NCBI GenBank assembly: GCA_005116835.1
Contig: SWDM01000004.1
Coordinates: 152,749 to 216,748 of the forward strand
Direction: 5' to 3'
DNA length: 64,000 bases
Origin: Nitrospira sp.
GTDB taxonomy: Bacteria > Nitrospirota > Nitrospiria > Nitrospirales > Nitrospiraceae
Of this stretch, positions 54,042 to 61,336 are shown piece by piece. Made by a program: the position numbers and the translations under genes. Numbering within the stretch: position 1 is the first letter of the stretch; each line of letters begins with the position of its first letter. The notes below the pieces were generated by a model. It was given only the letters and a program-made list of their open reading frames with translations. It was not told the DNA's origin and did no database searches.

Positions 54042-54521
54042 TTAGTGCGTATGGTAGTCGTCTGCGTCGTCTAACAAGCCCTCTCGTTTTTCAGGGAAGC
54101 CCGTGTCTTCGTCTTCCCCGTCCAAGGTGAGCTCTTCCTCTACATCCTCATCGGCTTCGACGGCGATGTCCACATCGTCGTCGCCCAATTCTTCGTCAAG
54201 ATCGACCTCTTTAGGCAGCGAGGCTCCCAAGGGCTTCCTAGGTTCTTCTCCCATAAATGACTTCGCGGGCCTTTTATCCGGGGCTGCAGCTACCGGCTTG
54301 GATACAGCCGTTGCGCTCGTCATTGCCACCGGTTTTTTCGAGGCAGCCTTGGATGCTGCTCCGGTAGTCTTTTTAGCAGCCTTCTTGGCTACTTTCTTGG
54401 CGGCAGGTTTCTTGCCGACCTTCCGGGGAGCCTTCTTGGAAGTCTTCTTGGCTGCGGGTTTTGACTTGGCTTTCGCCTTCACAGTTGCCTTCTTTGCCAG
54501 CTTCTTCTTGGTCTTTGCCAT
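54042..54521 (-). CDS. Histone H1-like Lys/Ala-rich protein with acidic tail
   Basis: A 159-residue intrinsically disordered-looking protein. Residues 1-70 are Lys/Ala/Pro repeats (AKKVAKKAAKKTTG, KAPRKVGKKPAAKK), as in bacterial histone H1-like DNA compactors (HctA, AlgP). Residues 105-159 are strongly acidic (DLDEELGDDDVDIAVEADED). The two halves have opposite charge, so the tail may regulate DNA binding by folding back. A GAGAGGAGAAATTCG ribosome binding site precedes ATG. A nucleoid role is inferred from composition only. Confidence 0.78.
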   Translation of the reverse strand: MAKTKKKLAKKATVKAKAKSKPAAKKTSKKAPRKVGKKPAAKKVAKKAAKKTTGAASKAASKKPVAMTSATAVSKPVAAAPDKRPAKSFMGEEPRKPLGASLPKEVDLDEELGDDDVDIAVEADEDVEEELTLDGEDEDTGFPEKREGLLDDADDYHTH

Positions 54522-54604
54522 CGAATTTCTCCTCTCTCATCCGTTGGATGTTAACGCCGCCTCCAATTAGCATAACCTTAAGGATCTTGCAACTCACACT
54601 TCAA

Positions 54605-54690
54605 GTAGGATGGTTCATTTGGTTTGTATGGTTTATTTCGTTTTCTGGCCAGTTTTGTTCAACCAAATACACTAAACAAACCAAATAACA
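54605..54690. repeat. Family C word-palindrome
   Basis: GGTTCATTTGGTTTGTATGG on the left and AACAAACCAAATAACAG on the right are imperfect reverse complements with words shared with the copies at 8036 and 63913. It lies in the divergent spacer between the histone-like and cupredoxin genes; from 54691 to 54872 no gene is seen. Confidence 0.7.
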
Positions 54691-54872
54691 GTCTGCTTAC
54701 GCTGGACGGCCCTTTTGAGTACTCTGGTTACGGGTGGACCACCTTGACTCCCAGTGGGATGGGAGAATCCTACAAACAGACCACGGCGTCAAGGGGAAGA
54801 ATCAAGAATCTTCCAAAATTCACAGTACATTCCTCATTATATGACATGGTAAAATTGACGGAACATACGAGA

Positions 54873-55250
54873 ATGACCATGAGACTACGGATCATCATCG
54901 CCGCCTTATCGCTGGGACTCTTCACCGCCTGGCCAACTACCGCCACGCCACCGTACACCGACATTATCATCGATAGCGGGTCACCCTATTTCGTCCCAAA
55001 GTCAGCCATCGTACCCAGCGGGGCCCCCGTCAGATGGGATAACCCCACAGCCACCGAACACACCATAACCCACGTGGGCTGCTTGGAAGATGGGAAGGCC
55101 TGTGCATTCGATTCCGGAATTGTCCTGCCAAACGGCAGCTTTACACTACAAGGGTTGACTCCCGGTCGCTACCCCTACCTCTGCCGCCTCCATCCCATCA
55201 TGCACGGAATCATTACCGTCACAGACACCTTTGCCCCCTCCCAACTCTAG
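54873..55250 (+). CDS. Periplasmic cupredoxin (plastocyanin-like copper protein)
   Basis: A 125-residue secreted protein; signal peptide about 1-26 (AALSLGLFTAWPTTAT). The type 1 copper site is visible: His in EHTITH, Cys in YPYLCRLHPIMHG, with the following His and Met giving the usual His-Cys-His-Met ligand set. It should shuttle single electrons between periplasmic redox partners. It starts at ATG 54873 or 54879; the frame to 54624 is repeat-derived. It is not operonic with a cytochrome here. Confidence 0.9.
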   Translation: MTMRLRIIIAALSLGLFTAWPTTATPPYTDIIIDSGSPYFVPKSAIVPSGAPVRWDNPTATEHTITHVGCLEDGKACAFDSGIVLPNGSFTLQGLTPGRYPYLCRLHPIMHGIITVTDTFAPSQL

Positions 55251-55267
55251 AATTCGTCGCACTGGTT

Positions 55268-55285
55268 CGTCGTTCGCGAACGACG
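55268..55285 (+). terminator. Perfect 18-bp palindrome after the cupredoxin gene
   Basis: CGTCGTTCGCGAACGACG is fully self-complementary and begins 17 nt after the stop. A weak TTCACG-word stretch follows instead of a T tract, so the terminator call is tentative. Confidence 0.5.
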
Positions 55286-55374
55286 CTTCACGAGATACGC
55301 TTCACGCTTCTTAAGGCCTTGCGAGAATCCCGATCTGCCGTGTAGGCTGCGGGACTTCCACTGGTCTACGAATC

Positions 55375-56865
55375 ATGAAACCAGCTGTCGCCGTTCACGA
55401 ACCGCTCAGCCTTACCGGAGAAACACTCAACCTCCTGGCCTGGCACATTCCCGACCTCGTCGCCTATCAGCACCAGGAAGACGAATGGTGGGTCGCCCCC
55501 CTTGATGATAATTTACCGATCGTACGGCTGAATCGCACGGGCCTGGAGCTGCTGCAAGCGATGAACGGCCACACATCAGTGGGCGCGTTGGCGGAGAAAT
55601 ACGGCGCACGGGTCTGCGGACCGGACGGACAGCCTGGTCAATGGCACCTTGCACATTGGGCTTTGCCGACCTTCTCTCTCTGCTACTACGGGGCGGAACC
55701 TCCGGGTGGCCATCGGCATAAGGCCAAGTGGGATCTGCTCCTCCAGCAAATTCGGGAAGGCTGGTCAGGACAGGAGGGATTTGAAGGAGAAGAGCATCTT
55801 GAAGCTTTTCATCACCACGAACTGACCGACAACGAAGAGGGCGACGGGCACTTCGACCTGATCGAAACCACCGTCTCGCATCTCTTCCGGGAACCGAATG
55901 CCACGCTGAACGGCCTGACCTACGGACGGCTGCTCATGCGTCAATTCCGAAAGCTTGGTTGGTTCACCCCCAAACCCCACATCATTGTGGAAGTGGGAGG
56001 CGGGCTCGGTTACCTCGCCCGAGAGATGGGCATGGAGCTTCTCCCATTTGAAAAGCAGACCATCCGATATATCTCTCTCGATATCACCGAGCCCTTCCTC
56101 AGATTACAAAGGACCCGCGCCAAAGCCGGAGGCTGGGGAGGTATCGGCACCCGCGCCAACGGTGAATGGCTGCCCTTCAAAGACAATTCCGTCGACCTCG
56201 TCATCGACAACGAAAACATGGCCGACATGACACCGGTCAAGTTGACCAGGAAAGAACTCCTCGACGGTATCGGCGATAGGCCGCAGCACCAGGAAGCGTT
56301 GGACTGGATCAGACGGGTGAGGCTGCCGCTGGGCCAGGATCTACCCGAGGACATTATCTTTAACCTCGGGCCCTTTCGGTTCGTGGCAGAACTGTGGCGA
56401 GTCTTAAAGCCAGGGGGCAGGGCCTTCCTTACTGAGTTCGGGATTGAAGAAGGGTGGCCGGCTCCGGTCAAATTGCCTGGCCATACAGAGTATGAAGTCC
56501 AATACAGCCACCTGCGCCAGGCTGTCCGCTGGCTGGGCTTTCAAGAACGCTATCTCTCCTTGCCCCAATTCCTTGCCCTCAAACCAGACACCAAAGTACT
56601 CTGCACCGGCGCAGCCTATACGATTCAGCGGTTCTGTCAGGCCATGAACAAGCCTTTTATTGTGCGGGCCTACCAGGAAAAGGAACTGCAGCAGGCCCTA
56701 GGCGACATGCTCCCCAAGCTCCACGGCTGCCACTACCACGATGTCGCAGATCCTGCCTGGTTCGGACTCATCGACTTCAAAGTTTTGCTACTCGAAAAGC
56801 CAGGCGGAGCCCCGAAAGCCAGTTTCTCGGAGAATAACGGGTATCGGTGGTATTCGCAGAAGTAG
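55375..56865 (+). CDS. PqqD-like domain fused to a SAM methyltransferase
   Basis: A 496-residue protein. Residues about 25-110 (LVAYQHQEDEWWVAPLDDNL then PIVRLNRTGLELLQAM) look like a PqqD-type winged helix, the domain that holds peptide substrates in RiPP pathways. After a His/Glu-rich linker, residues about 175-430 are a class I methyltransferase: motif I is VEVGGGLGYLAREM, with ISLDIT and LKPGGRAFLTEFG following. The C-terminal part is of unknown fold. No precursor peptide, radical SAM or transporter gene is adjacent, so a RiPP role is conjecture. Low-complexity GGGATACAGG words follow its stop up to 56945. Confidence 0.72.
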   Translation: MKPAVAVHEPLSLTGETLNLLAWHIPDLVAYQHQEDEWWVAPLDDNLPIVRLNRTGLELLQAMNGHTSVGALAEKYGARVCGPDGQPGQWHLAHWALPTFSLCYYGAEPPGGHRHKAKWDLLLQQIREGWSGQEGFEGEEHLEAFHHHELTDNEEGDGHFDLIETTVSHLFREPNATLNGLTYGRLLMRQFRKLGWFTPKPHIIVEVGGGLGYLAREMGMELLPFEKQTIRYISLDITEPFLRLQRTRAKAGGWGGIGTRANGEWLPFKDNSVDLVIDNENMADMTPVKLTRKELLDGIGDRPQHQEALDWIRRVRLPLGQDLPEDIIFNLGPFRFVAELWRVLKPGGRAFLTEFGIEEGWPAPVKLPGHTEYEVQYSHLRQAVRWLGFQERYLSLPQFLALKPDTKVLCTGAAYTIQRFCQAMNKPFIVRAYQEKELQQALGDMLPKLHGCHYHDVADPAWFGLIDFKVLLLEKPGGAPKASFSENNGYRWYSQK

Positions 56866-56945
56866 GGGCACAGGGATAGAGGAATACAGGGATACAGGAG
56901 GTGAGGGGGTAACGGGGGTAGAGCCGAGTATCAAAAGTCCATGAG

Positions 56946-58160
56946 CTACGGATTCTTTGCGCAACGGAACCCGGTGCCGAAGCCACGGAACGACGGTACA
57001 TGGACTTCTCGATTCGCGGCACGCAGGTCATCCGTACCGCTCCCCCAGGAGCCGCCACGAACCACTTTGAAATCGCCCTTTCGCGGTCCGGGAGGGTTCT
57101 GCAATGGACCGCTCTTATAATAGTCCTGGTCATACCAATCACCGACCCACTCCCAGACATTCCCGGCCATGTCATAGATGCCATAGGGACTCTTGCCTGC
57201 TTCCAACGTCCCCACCGGCGACGTTGCCGTATGGCTACTCCAGATATCTTTCCCTGAGGTCGCGTAAAGCTTCGTCGGAGGCTCATTCCCCCAGGGATAG
57301 GTCCGGCCATCTGTCCCCCGGGCCGCCTTCTCCCATTCCGCCTCGGTCGGCAAACGCTTACCAGCCCATTTGCAGAACGCGTCCGCTTCCCCCCAATCCA
57401 CATTGACGACCGGGCGACTCTGGTTCGTCTGTTTGTTCATGAGAGTCCATTCCGGCGGGCTGTCCTGGTGTGTGGATTCCAAGAACCTCGCATATTGCGA
57501 CACCGCTACTTGGTGCTTATCCATGAAAAAGGCACCTACATAGACTTTGCGCACCGGTTGTTCGTCTGGATCTCCTCCCACACTCCCCATCGTGAACTCC
57601 CCCGCCGGCACCAGTACCATCGACCGGTCTAGAAGAGGAGCCGCCGCCGGCATCTCGTTACTCTGTTTGTGCCTCTGCTCGATTTTCTCTCGTAACTGCC
57701 GGTAGCGGGCCTCTTGTTCGTCGTCAAGACCCAGCTTGTTCACAATGTCCAAGGTGTCCTCGGCCTGTGCGAGCATATCGGGTGAGGCATTCGGCGTGTT
57801 GATGGCCTGCTTCTCTTCGTCCAGCAGGCGCCAGATTTTGGCCTTGCGCGCTCGTTGTTTGGCCAAAGCGGCCACCGAGGATTTCTCATCGAGCTCCACC
57901 GAGGTCTCGTAATGCTCTTCCGCACAGGCCCAGGCTTTCAGGCCCCGGCAGGCATCGCCGAGATAGAAATGCGCCATGGCATTGGCAGGCTGTTGTTGTA
58001 GACCGACTTCATAGGCCGTGCGCGCCTCCTGGTACTTTTGTTGTTTCAGAAAATTGTACCCAGCGGCAAACTTCTTGGCAGTTTCATCAAGGGGCTCCGC
58101 AGCCATCGTGTGGTGAGCATCGAGACAGAGCAATACGGCGAGTGTAAGGATCGTTCGCAT
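56946..58160 (-). CDS. Exported TPR protein with formylglycine-generating-enzyme-like domain
   Basis: A 404-residue secreted protein. Signal peptide 1-20. TPR-like helices at about 25-110 (AAGYNFLKQQKYQEARTAYE), then the FGE/SUMF1 domain (about 180-404): MVLVPAGEFTMGS, LPTEAEWEKAARGT, YDMAGNVWEWVGDWY and VVRGGSW, GFRCAK. FGE-type domains either convert Cys to formylglycine or act as binding modules; the two active-site cysteines of true FGE are not evident, so a binding role is more likely. The start ATG 58160 has GAGGAGAGGG upstream. It is near the second family A cluster. Confidence 0.85.
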   Translation of the reverse strand: MRTILTLAVLLCLDAHHTMAAEPLDETAKKFAAGYNFLKQQKYQEARTAYEVGLQQQPANAMAHFYLGDACRGLKAWACAEEHYETSVELDEKSSVAALAKQRARKAKIWRLLDEEKQAINTPNASPDMLAQAEDTLDIVNKLGLDDEQEARYRQLREKIEQRHKQSNEMPAAAPLLDRSMVLVPAGEFTMGSVGGDPDEQPVRKVYVGAFFMDKHQVAVSQYARFLESTHQDSPPEWTLMNKQTNQSRPVVNVDWGEADAFCKWAGKRLPTEAEWEKAARGTDGRTYPWGNEPPTKLYATSGKDIWSSHTATSPVGTLEAGKSPYGIYDMAGNVWEWVGDWYDQDYYKSGPLQNPPGPRKGDFKVVRGGSWGSGTDDLRAANREVHVPSFRGFGTGFRCAKNP

Positions 58161-58275
58161 GGACCCTCTCCTCATTTGGCAGAAGAACCGATTAATACCT
58201 GGCCTCATAATAATGTGATAGATAGAAAATATATGCTTCTCGTATCAGAAACACAAATGCACAGAGGGGAAGGAA

Positions 58276-58372
58276 GGGATGGAGCCTGATGATCTTCTGT
58301 GCTCGTGCAACGCGCGGTCTCGGAAGACCCTCGTTGGACACGCGCAGTAGAAGATCAATCAGGCCCCATCCC
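58276..58372. repeat. Family A structured repeat, copy 10
   Basis: Arms GGGATGGAGCCTGATGATCT and AGATCAATCAGGCCCCATCC match copy 7 closely. The core inner hairpin is GGTCTCGGAAGACC, differing from copy 7 at paired positions. The shared tail GAGAACGAGTAAGTTTGGAG follows. Confidence 0.88.
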
Positions 58373-58404
58373 TGAGGAGAGAACGAGTAAGTTTGGAGGG
58401 ATCA

Positions 58405-58696
58405 TATAGATGAATGGTTCTCGCTCGATGCGCGCAGTGAAAGCCGGACTGGCTCCTCCCTTCTTGGGGCGGGGAGAAGAAGTCTTGAAGGAGAGCGGGC
58501 CTCGTTGGACGCGCGCAATGGGAGATCAATCAGCCCCCATCCCTGAAGAGGGAACGAGCGAGCTTGGGGGGACCATTTTAGGTGCCTGGTCACCCTACTT
58601 AGAGCGTAACGGGGAGAGCACGGAAAGGAATCGTTCGCGTGGAAGACAAGATGTACGATTGCAGAACCCGCCTCTGAATAGGCTAGCGGGCTGCAA
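58405..58696. repeat. Disrupted family A copies; otherwise empty spacer
   Basis: Half cores are seen at about 58418-58440 (CTCGATGCGCGCAGTGAAAG) and 58500-58520 (CTCGTTGGACGCGCGCAATG), the latter followed by an arm GGAGATCAATCAGCCCCCAT and the tail GAACGAGCGAGCTTGG. Their left partners are lost or rearranged. From 58600 to the HEPN-like gene nothing further is recognised. Confidence 0.6.
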
Positions 58697-59914
58697 TCAG
58701 ACTGTTGGAGGACTCTTTAGCCAATTGCGCAGAGCGATTTGCGTCAAACTCCAAAGCTCCCAATGAAGTTCTATCTCGTTCAGCGAAGGGGGCTCCCTCC
58801 CGAAATCAATATCTTGATCGAGTTGCATCAACTCGCTTCCATGAGAGATGTCTGACCGAAGCTTGTACATATCGTCGCGTCGTTTAGCCAGGCCAGCACC
58901 CGGAGCGTAGGTGTCCAAAAAATCCTTAAATCGTCGAGTTACACTCGGCACTTCATGCTCAGCACGTTCGCCGCAAGTTGGGCAATTGAATGGATGTCGC
59001 GCTCCGCGTTCTGTCAGTGACTCGATTGCCGAGACTAGCGCCGCGAAGGATACAGACACAGATGTGTCCCATTGGCGCGACGCCATGCCCATCCAGAAAG
59101 TAGCCCTGTCGAACTTCTTCCGATTCCCCACTGATAAGCGCATGTAGCAACAGATCGACTGGTCGAGATTGGCAGGGACGCGCAAACCCTTTCCATCATG
59201 GCCAACCTTGGTGTAGTACTCTTCTGGCTCCATTTCTTCTAGCTGTTCGTCTGCAGATGGCGAAAGTTCCGAGGTCACAGCTTCCCATCCCTCCACATTA
59301 AAAAATTGTTTAACCCATTTGAATTCATGGCGGCCATCGTCAAGAGGCACGCTTGCCCAGAAGTGTGCGGACCTCTTCGACTGAAAGCTTGTATGACCCG
59401 CAAGTAAAACGTTGAGAAGAAGGGTCAAGTTGCGATGCTCCCTCATTCTTCGGTGATTGGTAACCGGCCAAGAATTGGTTGCCTTTATCGGAAACTCAAG
59501 GATGAAAGGGTGATCAGCCATTTCGACATTGGCGCGCGGCACATGCTCGGGCGGCGGAAGAATCTGCACCCCTGAATGTTCCCCTCGCCACGAACCCGTC
59601 ACGCGAAAGCTATTGAAACTGTAATCCCGTCCCACCTTCAGTGGCCCTGCAAGAATCGACCCCTCGATCTCTTTGCTAATCTTCATCCATTCAACAGCAT
59701 CGAACGCTTCGCCCGACTCTATTGCGACAATTTTTTTATCGCGAAAGGTGAGTGAAACTCGGCAAGAGGAACCTGCGGACGGAAGATGAAACTTATTGGG
59801 GTTACTTGAACTATCATCATATTGGCCAGATCTCCCAATTCGCTCGTATAGAAGGAGCATCAATTCGGCTGAGTCGAGATCCCTCCACTCAACTCTAAGA
59901 AGGTTATCAGACAT
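58697..59914 (-). CDS. HEPN-like protein with CxxC, unknown function
   Basis: A 405-residue protein of no family I can name. The C-terminal third has a zinc-ribbon-like CPTCG and then helices with KLRSDISHGSELM, where R-S-D-I-S-H fits the R-x4-H HEPN RNase motif, as in Apea-like proteins. The N-terminal two-thirds may be a beta-rich sensor. The start is ATG 59914; longer frames overlap ppx. It is close to repeat copies and on the same strand as ppx-recG genes, but a 61-nt gap separates it from ppx. Confidence 0.65.
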   Translation of the reverse strand: MSDNLLRVEWRDLDSAELMLLLYERIGRSGQYDDSSSNPNKFHLPSAGSSCRVSLTFRDKKIVAIESGEAFDAVEWMKISKEIEGSILAGPLKVGRDYSFNSFRVTGSWRGEHSGVQILPPPEHVPRANVEMADHPFILEFPIKATNSWPVTNHRRMREHRNLTLLLNVLLAGHTSFQSKRSAHFWASVPLDDGRHEFKWVKQFFNVEGWEAVTSELSPSADEQLEEMEPEEYYTKVGHDGKGLRVPANLDQSICCYMRLSVGNRKKFDRATFWMGMASRQWDTSVSVSFAALVSAIESLTERGARHPFNCPTCGERAEHEVPSVTRRFKDFLDTYAPGAGLAKRRDDMYKLRSDISHGSELMQLDQDIDFGREPPSLNEIELHWELWSLTQIALRNWLKSPPTV

Positions 59915-59975
59915 GTTTCTGTCTTCCGTAAACGCCAAACCGTCTGACATGTATGTGGCGGACAGTCTATGTGCC

Positions 59976-60923
59976 CTACCCCGCCTGGAGAGCAAGATGA
60001 ATAAGCACTCCCTCTCGCAATCCGAGATCACTGACAAGCACGCTCGATATCCCCAACGTCTCCATGATCGTCCGGATGATGATCGCGCCGGCGGCTATGA
60101 CTTCTTCTCGCCCCTTCTCCAAGCCAGGAAGGCCGGTTCGGTCGGTTTTCTTACGGCTCAATAACGTCTGCTCGAGTTCTTGAATGGCATCGAGCTGCAG
60201 TCTGTAGTTGTGGATTCTTGACGGTTCGTAGGTAGGGAGTTTCTGGGCCATAGCGGCGAGACTGGTGACGGTGCCGGCGGTGCCGACGAAGGTCGCTGTC
60301 TGATAGTTTTCCATACCGGAGACTGCTGCTGTGGTTTCTTTCGCGACCCACTCCCGCGCTTGGCGCAACTCCTCGTCTGTCGGAGGGTCGTGGTGCAGGA
60401 GCCGTTCACAAAGCCGGACGACGCCGACATCGATCGATTGTACGACCGGGTCTTCGCCAGGCCTGTTTAGAATAAACTCGGTGCTGCCGCCGCCGATGTC
60501 GAGGGCCAGCACGTCGGTGACGCCGTGGGGTAAGCCGGAGCGGATGCCCAGCATGGTCCGTCTGGCTTCTTCTTCTCCTGAGATCAGTTCAACTTCAAAG
60601 CCTGCTTCACGCTTGACCAGACCAAGAAACTCATCGCGGTTTACCGCATCACGTACCGCGCTCGTCGCGACGGCAGCGGTGGCGTCGACATGAGCAGCTT
60701 CGATCAGCTCTCGCCACTCCGTGAGACACTGCAACACACGATCTATTGCTGCAACACTCAATCGTTTAGTCTGATCGACACCTTCCCCTAGCCGAAGGAT
60801 TCGTCGTTCGGAACGTACTTCTCTCAGCTGGCCACCAGGCGACAGATCGGCAATCAACAGCCGACAGGTCAACGTGCCGATATCTACGCCGGCAAGACGC
60901 ATTGATCGTGACTGGTTCTTCAT
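59976..60923 (-). CDS. ppx: Exopolyphosphatase / GppA-family phosphatase
   Basis: A 315-residue ASKHA-fold enzyme releasing phosphate from polyphosphate or pppGpp. VDIGTLTCRLLIAD is the phosphate 1 motif, LALDIGGGSTEFIL phosphate 2, and VGTAGTVTSLAAM a further nucleotide block. It is the short, two-domain form without the C-terminal HD-like domain of E. coli Ppx. ATG 60923 overlaps the stop of the upstream coiled-coil gene (ATGA). Confidence 0.92.
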   Translation of the reverse strand: MKNQSRSMRLAGVDIGTLTCRLLIADLSPGGQLREVRSERRILRLGEGVDQTKRLSVAAIDRVLQCLTEWRELIEAAHVDATAAVATSAVRDAVNRDEFLGLVKREAGFEVELISGEEEARRTMLGIRSGLPHGVTDVLALDIGGGSTEFILNRPGEDPVVQSIDVGVVRLCERLLHHDPPTDEELRQAREWVAKETTAAVSGMENYQTATFVGTAGTVTSLAAMAQKLPTYEPSRIHNYRLQLDAIQELEQTLLSRKKTDRTGLPGLEKGREEVIAAGAIIIRTIMETLGISSVLVSDLGLREGVLIHLALQAG

Positions 60924-61243
60924 ATGCCGGTTCGAATCTCCGCTATCTCCGACTCCAGCTTCGCTCGTGTGTCCTTGAGTTCCTGAATCTCTTTGACGAG
61001 TCGAGCGACTTCCGTGTCGTACAAAACCCGCTCAACCGGTTCTCCTCCCTCGCGAAGATGAACCCCCCGCTCTCCGACATCCCGATACAGCTCGGCCAAT
61101 TGTTGGTCGAGCTTGCGGATTTCGAGCCGGATCCGCAGCATTTCCGTTTCTTCCAGCGCGCGGATCGCCGCCTGCGCCGTACCATGGCGCAACGTCGCCA
61201 ACCCCGCCAGCAAATCATGTTTTAGCCGTTGCAGTAAGCCCAC
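60920..61243 (-). CDS. Coiled-coil protein of unknown function
   Basis: A 107-residue protein, almost entirely coiled coil (EETEMLRIRLEIRKLDQQLA, VKEIQELKDTRAKLESEIAE), with a short hydrophobic N-terminal helix (LKHDLLAGLATLRHG). No catalytic motif. It is translationally coupled to ppx by an ATGA overlap. It may be a scaffold or a partner of Ppx; evidence is only the overlap. It follows recG by 94 nt. Confidence 0.8.
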   Translation of the reverse strand: MGLLQRLKHDLLAGLATLRHGTAQAAIRALEETEMLRIRLEIRKLDQQLAELYRDVGERGVHLREGGEPVERVLYDTEVARLVKEIQELKDTRAKLESEIAEIRTGI

Positions 61244-61244
61244 A

Positions 61245-61333
61245 ATAACTAACTCCCGGCTGACAAGCCTGCAGGTTTCAAGCTGACATCCAGACTCTAT
61301 TCTGTCAGCTTGTATTCCTGTCAGCTTGTCATC
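61245..61333. repeat. Family E word-palindrome (CAGCTTG / CAAGCTG) after recG
   Basis: GGCTGACAAGCCTGCAGG and TCAAGCTGACATCC on the left pair with GTCAGCTTGTATTCCTGTCA and GCTTGTCATCG on the right. The words resemble those of the guaB-guaA spacer. It ends 3 nt before the recG stop on the minus strand. Confidence 0.65.
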
Positions 61334-61336
61334 GTA

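Noticed and set aside
60925-60950. tRNA-like GGTTCGAATC
   Set aside because: It lies in the ppx/coiled-coil junction, with no acceptor stem or cloverleaf around it.
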